A stretch of DNA of 64,000 bases. It comes from Hymenobacter negativus. Lineage in GTDB: Bacteria; Bacteroidota; Bacteroidia; Cytophagales; Hymenobacteraceae. Location: NCBI RefSeq assembly GCF_017571495.1, contig NZ_JAGETZ010000014.1:1-64000 (forward strand), written 5' to 3'. Of this stretch, positions 25,133 through 33,702 are shown one piece after another. Below the pieces are notes generated by a model. The model worked only from the letters and a program-made list of their open reading frames with translations, was not told the origin of the DNA and ran no database searches. The position numbers and the translations under genes were made by a program. Every line of letters starts with the position of its first letter. Position 1 is the first letter of the stretch.

Positions 25133-25665
25133 AGGGCTGAATCTTTAATAAGGGTCAGGTCGTCTTGAGGTACCTTCACCAAGGCGTACTTCTTCTGGTT
25201 GGTGATGTTCATCTCGTCCAGAATGTCAACCATGTTCTTATACTTAGCGTCTTCCGTTGCCTTGATAAGAATAATGGGCTCAGGGCGCTGGCGCTGACGG
25301 TCCAACAGGACCTGACGAATACCAGTAGCTGAGAAGTTGGTTACTTTCAGTTCGGGCTTGGCTACCGTTTTATCGAGCGGCGTGTTCAGCCCGAAATAGT
25401 AGTAAGCCTTGTTGTCTTTACCAAGGATGATGGTCATGGCCTGTGAGGCCTTGATTTTAGTGTCTTCCACATCATCGGTCTTCTTCACCGGCATCGTGAG
25501 TTGCATCACGTTGGGCTTGGCGAAGGTGGTGGTCAGCATGAAAAAGGTAAGCAGGAGGAAGGCCAAGTCCACCATTGGGGTCATGTCGATTTTGGTCGAC
25601 ATTTTCTTGGCCCGCTTCTTCCCACCTTTTCCACCGGAGTCGGCTTTGCCTTGTATTTCTGCCAT
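25129..25665 (-). CDS. exbD: ExbD/TolR biopolymer transport protein (copy 2)
   Basis: A 178-residue ExbD with a basic, glycine/lysine-rich cytoplasmic start (GGKGGKKRAKKMSTKIDM), the family motif DMTPMVDLAFLLLTFFMLTT containing the membrane aspartate that responds to protons, and a periplasmic domain ending DDLTLIKDSAL. It forms the Ton motor with ExbB. The upstream gene is a diverged ExbD; having two in tandem is usual in Bacteroidota. The stop overlaps the tonB start. Confidence 0.92.
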   Translation of the reverse strand: MAEIQGKADSGGKGGKKRAKKMSTKIDMTPMVDLAFLLLTFFMLTTTFAKPNVMQLTMPVKKTDDVEDTKIKASQAMTIILGKDNKAYYYFGLNTPLDKTVAKPELKVTNFSATGIRQVLLDRQRQRPEPIILIKATEDAKYKNMVDILDEMNITNQKKYALVKVPQDDLTLIKDSAL

Positions 25666-25713
25666 GGGATTTACTTAAGTGAAAAGACTGAAAAAGCTGT
25701 CGAAGTTACCCGA

Positions 25714-26343
25714 TTAACGGGAGGCAACTGGTGCGTTTTCCATGTCCGTGATGAGATTGAAGCGGTTGATGTCCTTCTCTTGCAGTAGCTTAATTACCTG
25801 CTGCACCGTAGGTACGTCGGCGTCGCCGTCGCCCTTGATGGCAATATAAGTCGGCTTCTTGAAGATGGCCTGGTTGGCACGACGCGACTCAAGTACCCAA
25901 TCAATCAATTGATTGTTAAGTGAGTCAATCGGCACACCGGGCTGCTTGGCGTTCACTTGCTTGCGGTCCTCTTTGCTCATATTGAGGTAAGAGCCAAGCT
26001 GACTGACTGGCAAGCCGAAGTTAGGCAGGTCGCCAAACTCCTTCGCCTGCTGGGCAGTGAAGTTCACGCCATACTTAGCGCCTACTTTCTGCAAAGCCTG
26101 TATCTTGGTTTGCTTCGCATCGACGCCAAAAAAGACGCGCTTATTCTTGTCGACGGTCAGCGTAATAACGTTGTTCTCGGGCAGTTTTAGCTCCGAAATA
26201 GATGATGGCGTGTCTACCACCACGGACTCCTCAGGAGCAAATTTGGTGGTGAGCATGAAAAACGTCACCAGCAAGAAGGCCAGGTCGACCATCGGCGTCA
26301 TATCGAGTGACGGCGATGTACGGTGCGGTTTTACTTTAGGCAT
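25714..26343 (-). CDS. exbD: ExbD/TolR biopolymer transport protein (copy 1)
   Basis: A 209-residue ExbD. The start at 26343 (MPKVKPHRTSPSLDMTPMVD) is preferred over an ATG 12 codons earlier because the basic opening fits the family and a purine-rich stretch precedes it. The motif DMTPMVDLAFLLVTFFMLTT holds the proton-sensing aspartate. Compared with copy 2 the periplasmic domain is longer, with an insertion around residues 95-145, and ends DINRFNLITDMENAPVASR. It probably mixes with copy 2 in the ExbB motor or serves a different transducer. Confidence 0.9.
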   Translation of the reverse strand: MPKVKPHRTSPSLDMTPMVDLAFLLVTFFMLTTKFAPEESVVVDTPSSISELKLPENNVITLTVDKNKRVFFGVDAKQTKIQALQKVGAKYGVNFTAQQAKEFGDLPNFGLPVSQLGSYLNMSKEDRKQVNAKQPGVPIDSLNNQLIDWVLESRRANQAIFKKPTYIAIKGDGDADVPTVQQVIKLLQEKDINRFNLITDMENAPVASR

Positions 26344-26433
26344 TGCGAGGTGGGGGTTAAAAGGGGGCGATTCGCTCAAGAGAACGAACCGCCCCGCGTT
26401 TTAGTGCATCAGCAGTAGGCTAACTAAACGGAA

Positions 26434-27315
26434 TTAAACCGTTTGAGCGTTCTGCGTATTGCCGTGCTGAGCGGCAAAAGTTTGGATGATGCTGAAGCCG
26501 GCCTCGTCGATACTGTAGGTCAGCTCGTCAATTTTGCTCGTGAAATAGTTGTAAGCCACAATAGCCAAGGCCGAAGTACCGATACCCAGAGCCGTGTTAA
26601 TCAGAGCTTCCGAGATACCGTTGGCGAGGGCTACTGCATCGGGAGTACCAGCCTGTGCCAGAGCGGCGAAGGCGCGAATCATGCCGAATACCGTGCCGAG
26701 AAGACCTACCAGCGTAGCGATAGAAGCCAGTGTGGAGATGATAACCAAGTTCTTTTCCAGCATAGGCAACTCAAGAGCAGTGCTTTCTTCAATTTCCTTC
26801 TGGATAGCGAGGATTTTCTGGTCGGTAGCCATGGTACGGTCACGACCCATTTCGTTGTATTTCAGCAAGCCAGCTTTCACAACATTAGCTACCGAGCCTT
26901 TCTGCTGGTCGCAGGCGGCGAGGGCACCGTTAATGTCGTTGGTGTTCAGTTTCTGACGTACAGTGCGTACGAAGGCTTCAATGCTTTTCGACCCTTTTGC
27001 TTTGCTGATAGTCAGCATGCGCTCAATCGAGAAAGTGATTACGCAAAGTAACATCGTCATCAGGATTGGCACGATGAAACCACCTTTGAATACCACGCCG
27101 AGGTAATCGCCGGGGTTAGGGTTGTTTTCGTTGTTACCACCTTGGAAGTGGCTGCCATCACCCAACACGAATTTATAAACGAGTACGCTGACGATAAAGG
27201 CAAGAATGATAACGATGACGGAGAACAGCGAGGCACCACCGCTGCTTTGGGCTTCGGCTTTGGCGGCCGTTGCGGCAGGCCGTGGGCTCATATTCGTGGC
27301 ATTTTTCTGTTCCAT
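26434..27315 (-). CDS. exbB: ExbB/TolQ/MotA proton-channel protein
   Basis: A 293-residue ExbB read from ATG 27315 (MEQKNATNMSPRP); residues encoded further upstream are low-complexity and lack family resemblance. Membrane segments are at about 27-48 (SLFSVIVIILAFIVSVLVY), 75-95 (GGFIVPILMTMLLCVITF) and the paired helices LVIISTLASIATLVGLLGTV and ALINTALGIGTSALAIVAYN that line the channel. An N-terminal extra helix compared with E. coli ExbB is common in Bacteroidota. It opens the exbB-exbD-exbD-tonB operon. Confidence 0.93.
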   Translation of the reverse strand: MEQKNATNMSPRPAATAAKAEAQSSGGASLFSVIVIILAFIVSVLVYKFVLGDGSHFQGGNNENNPNPGDYLGVVFKGGFIVPILMTMLLCVITFSIERMLTISKAKGSKSIEAFVRTVRQKLNTNDINGALAACDQQKGSVANVVKAGLLKYNEMGRDRTMATDQKILAIQKEIEESTALELPMLEKNLVIISTLASIATLVGLLGTVFGMIRAFAALAQAGTPDAVALANGISEALINTALGIGTSALAIVAYNYFTSKIDELTYSIDEAGFSIIQTFAAQHGNTQNAQTV

Positions 27316-27584
27316 TGTTCCGGAGTTTTTGGAGGTTATTAAGTGTTGTAGTTGAATTGAGTGGGTAAAGAAAAAGCAAAAAAAGTTAGTCAGGAGCGCA
27401 ATGCGCAACAAAAGAGCAATTGATAATCCCGCAACGCGAAAGCTAAATTGGTACTTATTGTAGCTAATTCTGCACAGTGAATCTCCTTAGCTTGGCAAAC
27501 CTAACCAAAAAGTGTGGCCTCACCAAAGAAAAGTTGACTACCGTTAGTGTCAGCCAGCGAAGTGAATGCAGAATGAAGCCAACG

Positions 27585-28442
27585 CTAATTGGTCTGTTTG
27601 GGTTGGGGTGAGTGCTTTTTGGCTTCTTCCCAGTACACATCCATTTGTGCCAGCGTGAGGTCGGCAAGGTGTTGGCCGTTGGTAGCAGCGGCCGTTTCGA
27701 GATACTGAAACCGGCTGATAAACTTGCGGTTGGTCCGTTCTAATGCTTCTTCTGGATTGATGCCTGCAAAGCGGGCAAAATTGACGAGTGAAAAAAGCAA
27801 ATCGCCAAACTCATCGGCGGCTTTCTCGGCATTCATTCGTTCGGGATGGCCATGGCTGTACTCGTCCCCGAACTCTGTTAATTCTTCTTGAACTTTCTCC
27901 CACACCTGCTCTGGTTGTTCCCAGTCGAAACCCGCACCCCGGGCCTTCTCCTGAATGCGCATGGCCTTCACCAAGGCTGGCAAGGAATTAGGAACGCCAC
28001 CTAACACACCGTTGGTGTTGCCTTTTTCCTTGAGTTTGAGCTGCTCCCAGTTGCGCTTAACCGCTTCCTCGTCATCAGCTTGCACGTCACCGTAGATATG
28101 CGGGTGGCGGTAGATAAGTTTTTCGCATTGGGCATTGAGCACATCAGCAATGTCGAACACACCTTTCTCGGCGGCAATGCGGGCATAGAAAAGGAGGTGC
28201 AGCATAACGTCACCCAGCTCTTTCTTCAAATCAGGGAGGTCGTCGCGCAAAATAGCGTCGCTGATTTCGTAGGTTTCCTCGATTGTAAGGTGCCGTAGGG
28301 TTTGCAGGGTCTGTTTTTTATCCCAGGGGCATTCGGTGCGTAGGCGGTCGAGGACGTCGAGCAAGCGGCCAAAAGCTTCGAGCTGGGCCGGGCGTCGGGT
28401 AGTGATAAGCAGAGCTGTAGAATCGGGTGCAGGTTTTTCCAT
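27585..28442 (-). CDS. mazG: Nucleoside triphosphate pyrophosphohydrolase MazG
   Basis: A 285-residue MazG that hydrolyses NTPs to NMP and pyrophosphate as a house-cleaning enzyme. It has two MazG-type four-helix domains. The first has CPWDKKQTLQTLRHLTIEETYE and the metal-binding EE..E (LKKELGDVMLHLLFYARI); the second has VQEELTEFGDE and EKAADEFGDLLFSLVNFARF. I chose ATG 28442 (MEKPAPDSTA); two upstream ATGs would add up to 10 residues. It is divergent from glmM with only about 75 nt between. Confidence 0.92.
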   Translation of the reverse strand: MEKPAPDSTALLITTRRPAQLEAFGRLLDVLDRLRTECPWDKKQTLQTLRHLTIEETYEISDAILRDDLPDLKKELGDVMLHLLFYARIAAEKGVFDIADVLNAQCEKLIYRHPHIYGDVQADDEEAVKRNWEQLKLKEKGNTNGVLGGVPNSLPALVKAMRIQEKARGAGFDWEQPEQVWEKVQEELTEFGDEYSHGHPERMNAEKAADEFGDLLFSLVNFARFAGINPEEALERTNRKFISRFQYLETAAATNGQHLADLTLAQMDVYWEEAKKHSPQPKQTN

Positions 28443-28516
28443 TGTTTCAAAGATAAACTCCTGCACCATCAAACGCCGACGAATGCCTAATTTTACGCGT
28501 TCAAAAAAATTACTCC

Positions 28517-29914
28517 GTGACTTTAATAAAATCTATTTCCGGCATTCGCGGTACCATCGGTGGGCCGGTTGGGCAGGGCCTGACTCCTCTTGATGTAGTG
28601 AAGTACGCCGCTGCATATGGCACTTGGGTGAAAACCCAGCCCACAGAGAGCAAGCTGATTGTGATTGGACGCGATGCGCGCATCTCGGGTGAAATGGTGA
28701 GCCGCCTAGTGGCTGCTACACTGCAAGGCCTAGGCCTCGATGTGTGCGACCTGGGGTTGAGCACCACGCCTACCGTAGAAATGGCCGTACCTGCCAAGAA
28801 GGCGGCTGGCGGCATTATCCTCACCGCATCGCACAATCCCAAGCAGTGGAACGCGCTAAAGCTGCTCAATGCTGCCGGAGAATTCATCTCGGAAACGGAA
28901 GGGCAGCAGGTGCTAGCTTCAGCCGAAAGCGAGGATTTTGAGTTTGCGGCTGTGACCAAGCTAGGACAGTACACCACCGACAATACCTTCCTCAAAAAAC
29001 ACATCAAAGCAATTCTGGCGCTGCCACTGGTTGATGTGGAGTCTATTAAAGCCCGTAATTTCCGTGTAGTGGTGGATGCTGTGAACTCATCGGGCGGCTT
29101 TGCGGTGCCGCAGCTTCTGGAAGCGCTGGGCGTGACGACCATCGAAAAGCTGCACTGCGAGCCCACCGGCGACTTCGCCCACAACCCAGAGCCCCTGCCT
29201 GAGCATCTGCGCGACATTGCCAAAGTGTTGGAGAAAGGCGGCTTCGACCTCGGCATCGTGGTGGACCCGGATGTGGACCGCTTGGCGCTGGTGAGCGAAA
29301 ACGGTCAGATGTTCGGCGAAGAATACACCCTGGTGGCCGTGGCCGACTACGTGCTGAAAGCGCTGGGCGGCGGCAATACTGTGAGCAACCTGAGTAGCAC
29401 CCGCGCCCTGCGTGACGTGACTGAAAAGGCCGGTGGCAACTATGCCGCCGCTGCCGTAGGCGAGGTGAATGTGGTGACCAAAATGAAGGAAACCAACGCC
29501 GTGATTGGCGGTGAGGGCAACGGAGGTATTATCTATCCCGAACTACACTACGGCCGCGATGCCTTGGTGGGCATTGCGCTGTTTCTGACGCATTTGGCTA
29601 AGTCTGGACTGACCATGAGCCGGATGCGCAGCTCCTATCCGGGCTACTTTATCTCAAAAAATAAGATTGAGCTGACGCCGGACATTGATACCGATGACGT
29701 GCTGGCCAAGATGGAAAAGCGTTACGCCAAGCAGCCCGTGAATACGATTGACGGCGTGAAAATCGAGTTCGATAAGGAATGGGTGCATTTGCGCAAGTCG
29801 AATACTGAGCCGATTATCCGGATTTATGCCGAATCTGATTCAAATGCCACTGCTGACTATCTGGCACAGAAGATAATCGGTGACATTAAGGAAATTATTG
29901 CGGTGAAAGCTTAA
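28517..29914 (+). CDS. glmM: Phosphoglucosamine mutase (phosphohexomutase family)
   Basis: A 465-residue alpha-D-phosphohexomutase starting at GTG 28517. The catalytic phosphoserine is S105 in ILTASHNPKQWNALK, the metal loop is VVDPDVDRLALV, the sugar-specificity loop is GGEGNGGIIYPE, and the phosphate loop RKSNTEPIIRIYAES is near the C-terminus. The N-terminal SISGIRGTIGGPVGQGLTP is typical of the GlmM-like Bacteroidota enzymes, which convert glucosamine 6-phosphate to glucosamine 1-phosphate for peptidoglycan and LPS. A phosphomannomutase role cannot be excluded. A hairpin follows at 30002. Confidence 0.85.
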   Translation: MTLIKSISGIRGTIGGPVGQGLTPLDVVKYAAAYGTWVKTQPTESKLIVIGRDARISGEMVSRLVAATLQGLGLDVCDLGLSTTPTVEMAVPAKKAAGGIILTASHNPKQWNALKLLNAAGEFISETEGQQVLASAESEDFEFAAVTKLGQYTTDNTFLKKHIKAILALPLVDVESIKARNFRVVVDAVNSSGGFAVPQLLEALGVTTIEKLHCEPTGDFAHNPEPLPEHLRDIAKVLEKGGFDLGIVVDPDVDRLALVSENGQMFGEEYTLVAVADYVLKALGGGNTVSNLSSTRALRDVTEKAGGNYAAAAVGEVNVVTKMKETNAVIGGEGNGGIIYPELHYGRDALVGIALFLTHLAKSGLTMSRMRSSYPGYFISKNKIELTPDIDTDDVLAKMEKRYAKQPVNTIDGVKIEFDKEWVHLRKSNTEPIIRIYAESDSNATADYLAQKIIGDIKEIIAVKA

Positions 29915-30001
29915 ATGAATTTCGGACGCAACTGTCAGACCAAGGGCGGTTAGCTTTTGATTCGGGCTAAAAGTCCGAAGTTTGTACTGTGATAACTCCG
30001 A

Positions 30002-30038
30002 AGAAGCCGGGTGCACCCACGCCCGGCTTCTGGTTTTT
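30002..30038 (+). terminator. Terminator-like hairpin just before the cysteine desulfurase
   Basis: A perfect 10-bp stem AGAAGCCGGG / CCCGGCTTCT (30002-30011 with 30022-30031) is followed by GG and five T. It lies 88 nt after glmM and only 13 nt before the next ATG, so it may end glmM or act as a leader attenuator for the next gene. Confidence 0.72.
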
Positions 30039-30051
30039 AACCCAATCTGCA

Positions 30052-31221
30052 ATGAGTTCAGCTTCCCCCTCCGCCCCCAAATTCGCTTATTTTGATAATG
30101 CTGCCACTACGCCCCTCGACCCTGAGGTGCTGGAAACCATGCTGCCCTTCCTGAGCCAGCACTACGGTAACCCGAGCAGTCTGCACGGGCCGGGCCGGCA
30201 GGTTCGGGCTGCTATCGAAAACGCCCGCAAAACGGTTGCCCACTTGCTCAATGCCGCGCCGGCCGAAATCACCTTCACCAGCGGCGGTACGGAGGCAGAC
30301 AATTACGCCGCGTTCGGTAGTATTCGTACGCTGGGGCTGAAGCACGCCATTACCTCGCCGCTGGAGCACCACGCGGTATTGCATCCCTTGCAGGCTATGG
30401 CGAAGAACGGGGAAATTGAACTGCACTACATCCGGCACGACGAAGCTGGTAAGCTTGATTTGGGGCACCTGGAGGAATTGCTGGCGGGGCAGTCACGCAC
30501 ATTTGTAAGCCTGATGCACGCCAATAATGAAATTGGCAACCTGAACGACATTGAGGCCATCGGTGAGATTTGTGCTCGTCATGATGCTGTTTTCCACACC
30601 GATACGGTGCAGACGATGGGGCACTATCGCCACAATGTGCAGCAACTGAAAAATCATTTTTTGGTAGGGTCAGCGCACAAATTTCACGGGCCGAAAGGCA
30701 TTGGATTCCTCTATACCCGCAGCGGCTTGCAGGTGAGCCCGCTCATACATGGCGGTTCACAGGAGCGCAACGTACGGTCGGGTACCGAGAATGTATATGG
30801 CATCGTTGGCTTGGCTAAAGCGCTGGAAATTGCCGTGCGCGACTTGGCCACGCATCAAGCGCATGTGCAGGGCTTGAAAACCCGCTTCATTGAAAAGCTG
30901 CGCGCCGAGATTGAGGATGTGCAGTTCAACGGCCTCTCCGAGTACGCCGACCAAAGTCTGTACACCGTGCTGAGCGTGAGTCTACCACCGTCAGCTATCA
31001 GCGAGATGCTGCTTTTTAACTTGGATATTAGTAAAGTAGCAGCTTCGGGTGGCTCGGCCTGTACTAGCGGGGCGCAGGCGGGATCACACGTACTCGATGC
31101 CTTGGGCTGCGACCCTGACAGAGCTACCGTACGCTTCTCGATGAGCAAAATGAACACTGAAGCGGAAGTGGACTATGCCGTAGCGGCATTGGCCAAACTG
31201 TACCGCCCGGTGGCGGTTTAA
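30052..31221 (+). CDS. Cysteine desulfurase, IscS/NifS class
   Basis: A 389-residue PLP enzyme that removes sulfur from cysteine for Fe-S clusters and thio-modified tRNA. The opening AYFDNAATTPLDPEVLETML, the PLP lysine K210 in VGSAHKFHGPKG, and the persulfide cysteine C337 in ASGGSACTSGAQAG (the longer loop of class I enzymes) are all present. Start ATG 30052 is chosen because the upstream codons (from 29989) overlap a hairpin and encode no family residues. No iscU, iscA or suf genes are next to it. It could feed sulfur to the tRNA thiouridine that MnmH modifies (inference). Confidence 0.92.
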   Translation: MSSASPSAPKFAYFDNAATTPLDPEVLETMLPFLSQHYGNPSSLHGPGRQVRAAIENARKTVAHLLNAAPAEITFTSGGTEADNYAAFGSIRTLGLKHAITSPLEHHAVLHPLQAMAKNGEIELHYIRHDEAGKLDLGHLEELLAGQSRTFVSLMHANNEIGNLNDIEAIGEICARHDAVFHTDTVQTMGHYRHNVQQLKNHFLVGSAHKFHGPKGIGFLYTRSGLQVSPLIHGGSQERNVRSGTENVYGIVGLAKALEIAVRDLATHQAHVQGLKTRFIEKLRAEIEDVQFNGLSEYADQSLYTVLSVSLPPSAISEMLLFNLDISKVAASGGSACTSGAQAGSHVLDALGCDPDRATVRFSMSKMNTEAEVDYAVAALAKLYRPVAV

Positions 31222-31227
31222 TAAGCC

Positions 31228-31300
31228 AGGCCAGTTCTAAAAGCACAAGCGGCTCGTTGGATCGAATTCAGCGGGCCGCTTGCACTTTTAGAACTGGCCT
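31228..31300. repeat. Long inverted repeat at the convergent gene junction
   Basis: Arms 31228-31253 and 31275-31300 pair over 26 bp with two mismatches (AGGCCAGTTCTAAAAG... with ...CTTTTAGAACTGGCCT), loop about 21 nt. The right arm contains the last four codons and stop of the minus-strand membrane gene. It probably serves as a bidirectional terminator. Confidence 0.75.
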
Positions 31301-32484
31301 GTGGCGCCGCCTCCACCCGACTGTCCGCCCCCAAATTCGAACCCGCCGCCTGCTGGGGCACTGGGCGCGTGGGCCGTTTGGGCCTGAATCAGGTTTTCCA
31401 GGTTGAAATGCCGTGGCTCATCATCGGGCAGTGAAGTGAGGCCGTAGCGGGCGGGCCGCAAGGAGCGCAGCAAGCTGCCGGCCAATATCGTGAGCAGGGT
31501 GCCGGCTGCTACCGCGGCTATTTCCGGTGGCAGCACCGAATGATAATAGCGCAGCGTGAACAGAGAAAAAGCCAGTGCCAGCATGCCTAGTAGTAGCATA
31601 GAGCGGTCGGCACGGCGCAGGCCTAGGGTGATGTAGAGCAGGGGTACACCCGCCGTGAGGGCATAGAACAAGGGGGCGAACGGGATTTGCTCCGACTTGA
31701 ATTGATGGTGCAACTCCGCGTTGGTTTCGCGCACCACGAGGTAGTTGCCACTGAGGTACAGCACTGCCAGCGCAAGCACTTTCAGCATAAGGAGGCAGCG
31801 AGCGTAGTAGTCGGCTAAGTAGGTGCCCGCCAAGCGTCGGGTCAGCTGACGGTAGCCCAGCAGCGCGCTTGTCGCCGCTCCCATCATCAGGAAGGGCAGC
31901 AAGGCCTGGCCCAGTGGGCTATTCAAGCCAAAGAGAGCTACTATAAGCAGAAACGCGACGAACGCCGCCGCCGTGACTATGCCGTCGGCATAGCGCAGCA
32001 CAGCCGCAACCAGCAGGGCCAATATTAGTAGGAGCACCAAAAAACTGCCGCCCAAATCGAGATGATAAGACCCATTGAAAGGCCACAGGTGGTCCGAAAA
32101 GATGTAGTATAGCAAGCTTACTGCCGACGCCAGCCCAGAATACAGTAGCGCATTATCGACCCCCGCGTGGTAGAAGCGCCGCTCTTTAATCATAAGTTCC
32201 AGCATGGCGAAGCAGGCCCCGCAGAAGAACAGGCCAGCGGCAATGGGCGAATGGCCGTCGGTAAGCAACAATGAAAAGCCGCCCATCATTCCCAGCGCAA
32301 TCCAGGTAAAGATGAACAGGCCCACGCGTAGCGGCCAGACAGGCCGGTAGTAAGCAAGCGGATAGGCCACTTCGATAGCAGCTAGCTGAGCGGGGCTGAC
32401 CAGCTGCTGACGCTGCCAGCGCGCCGCCCGGGCTCGCAGGGCCGTCGTAAATGGCCAGTCCAGGGGGTAGGCTTGCAGCTTCAT
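31288..32484 (-). CDS. Multi-spanning membrane protein, DUF4401-like
   Basis: A 398-residue integral membrane protein read from ATG 32484 (MKLQAYPLDWPFTTALRAR); this start overlaps the upstream stop by 4 nt (ATGA). A cytoplasmic N-terminal helix region with QQLVSPAQLAAIEVAYPLAY is followed by around ten hydrophobic helices and a glycine-rich tail (FEFGGGQSGGGGATGQF). It resembles the DUF4401 partner of DUF2157 proteins, and its neighbour is a DUF2157 protein, so the two likely form one complex. Function unknown. The 83 residues that could be read upstream overlap the partner gene and are not family-like. Confidence 0.72.
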   Translation of the reverse strand: MKLQAYPLDWPFTTALRARAARWQRQQLVSPAQLAAIEVAYPLAYYRPVWPLRVGLFIFTWIALGMMGGFSLLLTDGHSPIAAGLFFCGACFAMLELMIKERRFYHAGVDNALLYSGLASAVSLLYYIFSDHLWPFNGSYHLDLGGSFLVLLLILALLVAAVLRYADGIVTAAAFVAFLLIVALFGLNSPLGQALLPFLMMGAATSALLGYRQLTRRLAGTYLADYYARCLLMLKVLALAVLYLSGNYLVVRETNAELHHQFKSEQIPFAPLFYALTAGVPLLYITLGLRRADRSMLLLGMLALAFSLFTLRYYHSVLPPEIAAVAAGTLLTILAGSLLRSLRPARYGLTSLPDDEPRHFNLENLIQAQTAHAPSAPAGGGFEFGGGQSGGGGATGQF

Positions 32485-33515
32485 GCTTTCGGGAAAGAGG
32501 CGGGTGGCTTGACTGGGCCATGCATGATTTTCTTCAGATTGACGAAGAACAACACGACTAGGAGGGCCGATAGGGGAAAGAGGAAGAATGAAAGCCCTAG
32601 TATCAGGCCATTGGGCAGCGTGCTGACCAGTTGCACGAGCAAGTAGCAGGCGGCAAAGTAGGCGTAGCCTGCTGCCAGCACTAAAAACCAGTAGGACTGC
32701 AGCCGGCGGGCATACCAGAACAGCCCCGCACACAATGTCAGCATTATGACCACATAGCTGAGCCCCAGCGCGGGCTCATCGTGAAAGGTGGCTTTCAGCA
32801 GCGAGGTGGCCAGGGCGGCCAGCGCCAGATTGCTGCCCAGCAGCAGGTAGGTAAAGGCAAAATGCGCCTTGCGGCCGCTGTGCTCCGAGTAAAAGCCAGC
32901 GGCCATCAGCAGGACACCCAGGCCAGTGGCGGCTGCGCGAATGTGGTCGTTCCAGAACTCGTTTTCGGTGAGTACGGCCAGTGGAGCCACCGTGAGGCCC
33001 ACCCACGAAGCCAGTGCCGTGAGGCCCATAGCCAGCACGCCGCGATGGTCGAACCAGTAAGCTAACGGCAGGAAAACCAGCGCGGGCATTGCGGTTGCCA
33101 GCCCGTAGCGGCTGCCAAAAAGGCCGTATTGGTACTGCACATAGCCTTCCAGCACCACAAAAAGCAAGCAGCCGAGCAGCAGTAGATAGTCGGCCCCGAC
33201 CGAGGTTTTTGGAGCCATGCCCCAGGTAAATGGGGCCCGGTACCGCGCTGCGTAGCCGAAGCAGGCAACCATGAGCGCGGCAATCACGGCGATGATAACG
33301 CCATGCCCGATGCTGTCGATATTCTGATAAATCAGCGCACCTAAGCCACCGGCCAGCAGCGTGATGCCGAGGTAAAGCAGGGCACGCAACTCGTAATGCA
33401 GCGAAAATGGTCGGGCCTGGTCGGCTTCCGCGATGGCAGCAGCTTGAGTAAGTGGTAGCAGGTTGCGGGCCTGTAATTCGGTCAGGTAGGGGTCGAGGGG
33501 GGGGGGCAATGGCAT
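32481..33515 (-). CDS. DUF2157 multi-spanning membrane protein
   Basis: A 344-residue protein. The soluble N-terminal 45 residues (LTELQARNLLPLTQAAAIAEAD) have the helical pattern of DUF2157, and about ten membrane helices follow (for example YLGITLLAGGLGALIYQNI, DYLLLLGCLLFVVLEGYVQY, LILGLSFFLFPLSALLVVLF). The family is widespread but uncharacterised. It is the first gene of a two-gene operon with the DUF4401-like protein. A homopolymer of nine G at about 33499-33507 falls within codons 3-6 (MPLPPPLD), so frame slippage or a base-count error could affect the start. Confidence 0.75.
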   Translation of the reverse strand: MPLPPPLDPYLTELQARNLLPLTQAAAIAEADQARPFSLHYELRALLYLGITLLAGGLGALIYQNIDSIGHGVIIAVIAALMVACFGYAARYRAPFTWGMAPKTSVGADYLLLLGCLLFVVLEGYVQYQYGLFGSRYGLATAMPALVFLPLAYWFDHRGVLAMGLTALASWVGLTVAPLAVLTENEFWNDHIRAAATGLGVLLMAAGFYSEHSGRKAHFAFTYLLLGSNLALAALATSLLKATFHDEPALGLSYVVIMLTLCAGLFWYARRLQSYWFLVLAAGYAYFAACYLLVQLVSTLPNGLILGLSFFLFPLSALLVVLFFVNLKKIMHGPVKPPASFPKA

Positions 33516-33702
33516 GGATGTGGAAAGGAACGCTTCAGCTTACCTGGGGGTGCAAGTACGGCATTCGTAGCTGGTAAAGCTGGCGGCCGGCGCAACTCGG
33601 GTTCTAAAATTCCTGCATCCTGACCCGCTGGCCGACGATATCAGCGCGGAATGACTAATTTTCGCCGGCCTTCGTAAACACCGGGCAACAACTTATTTCT
33701 GC

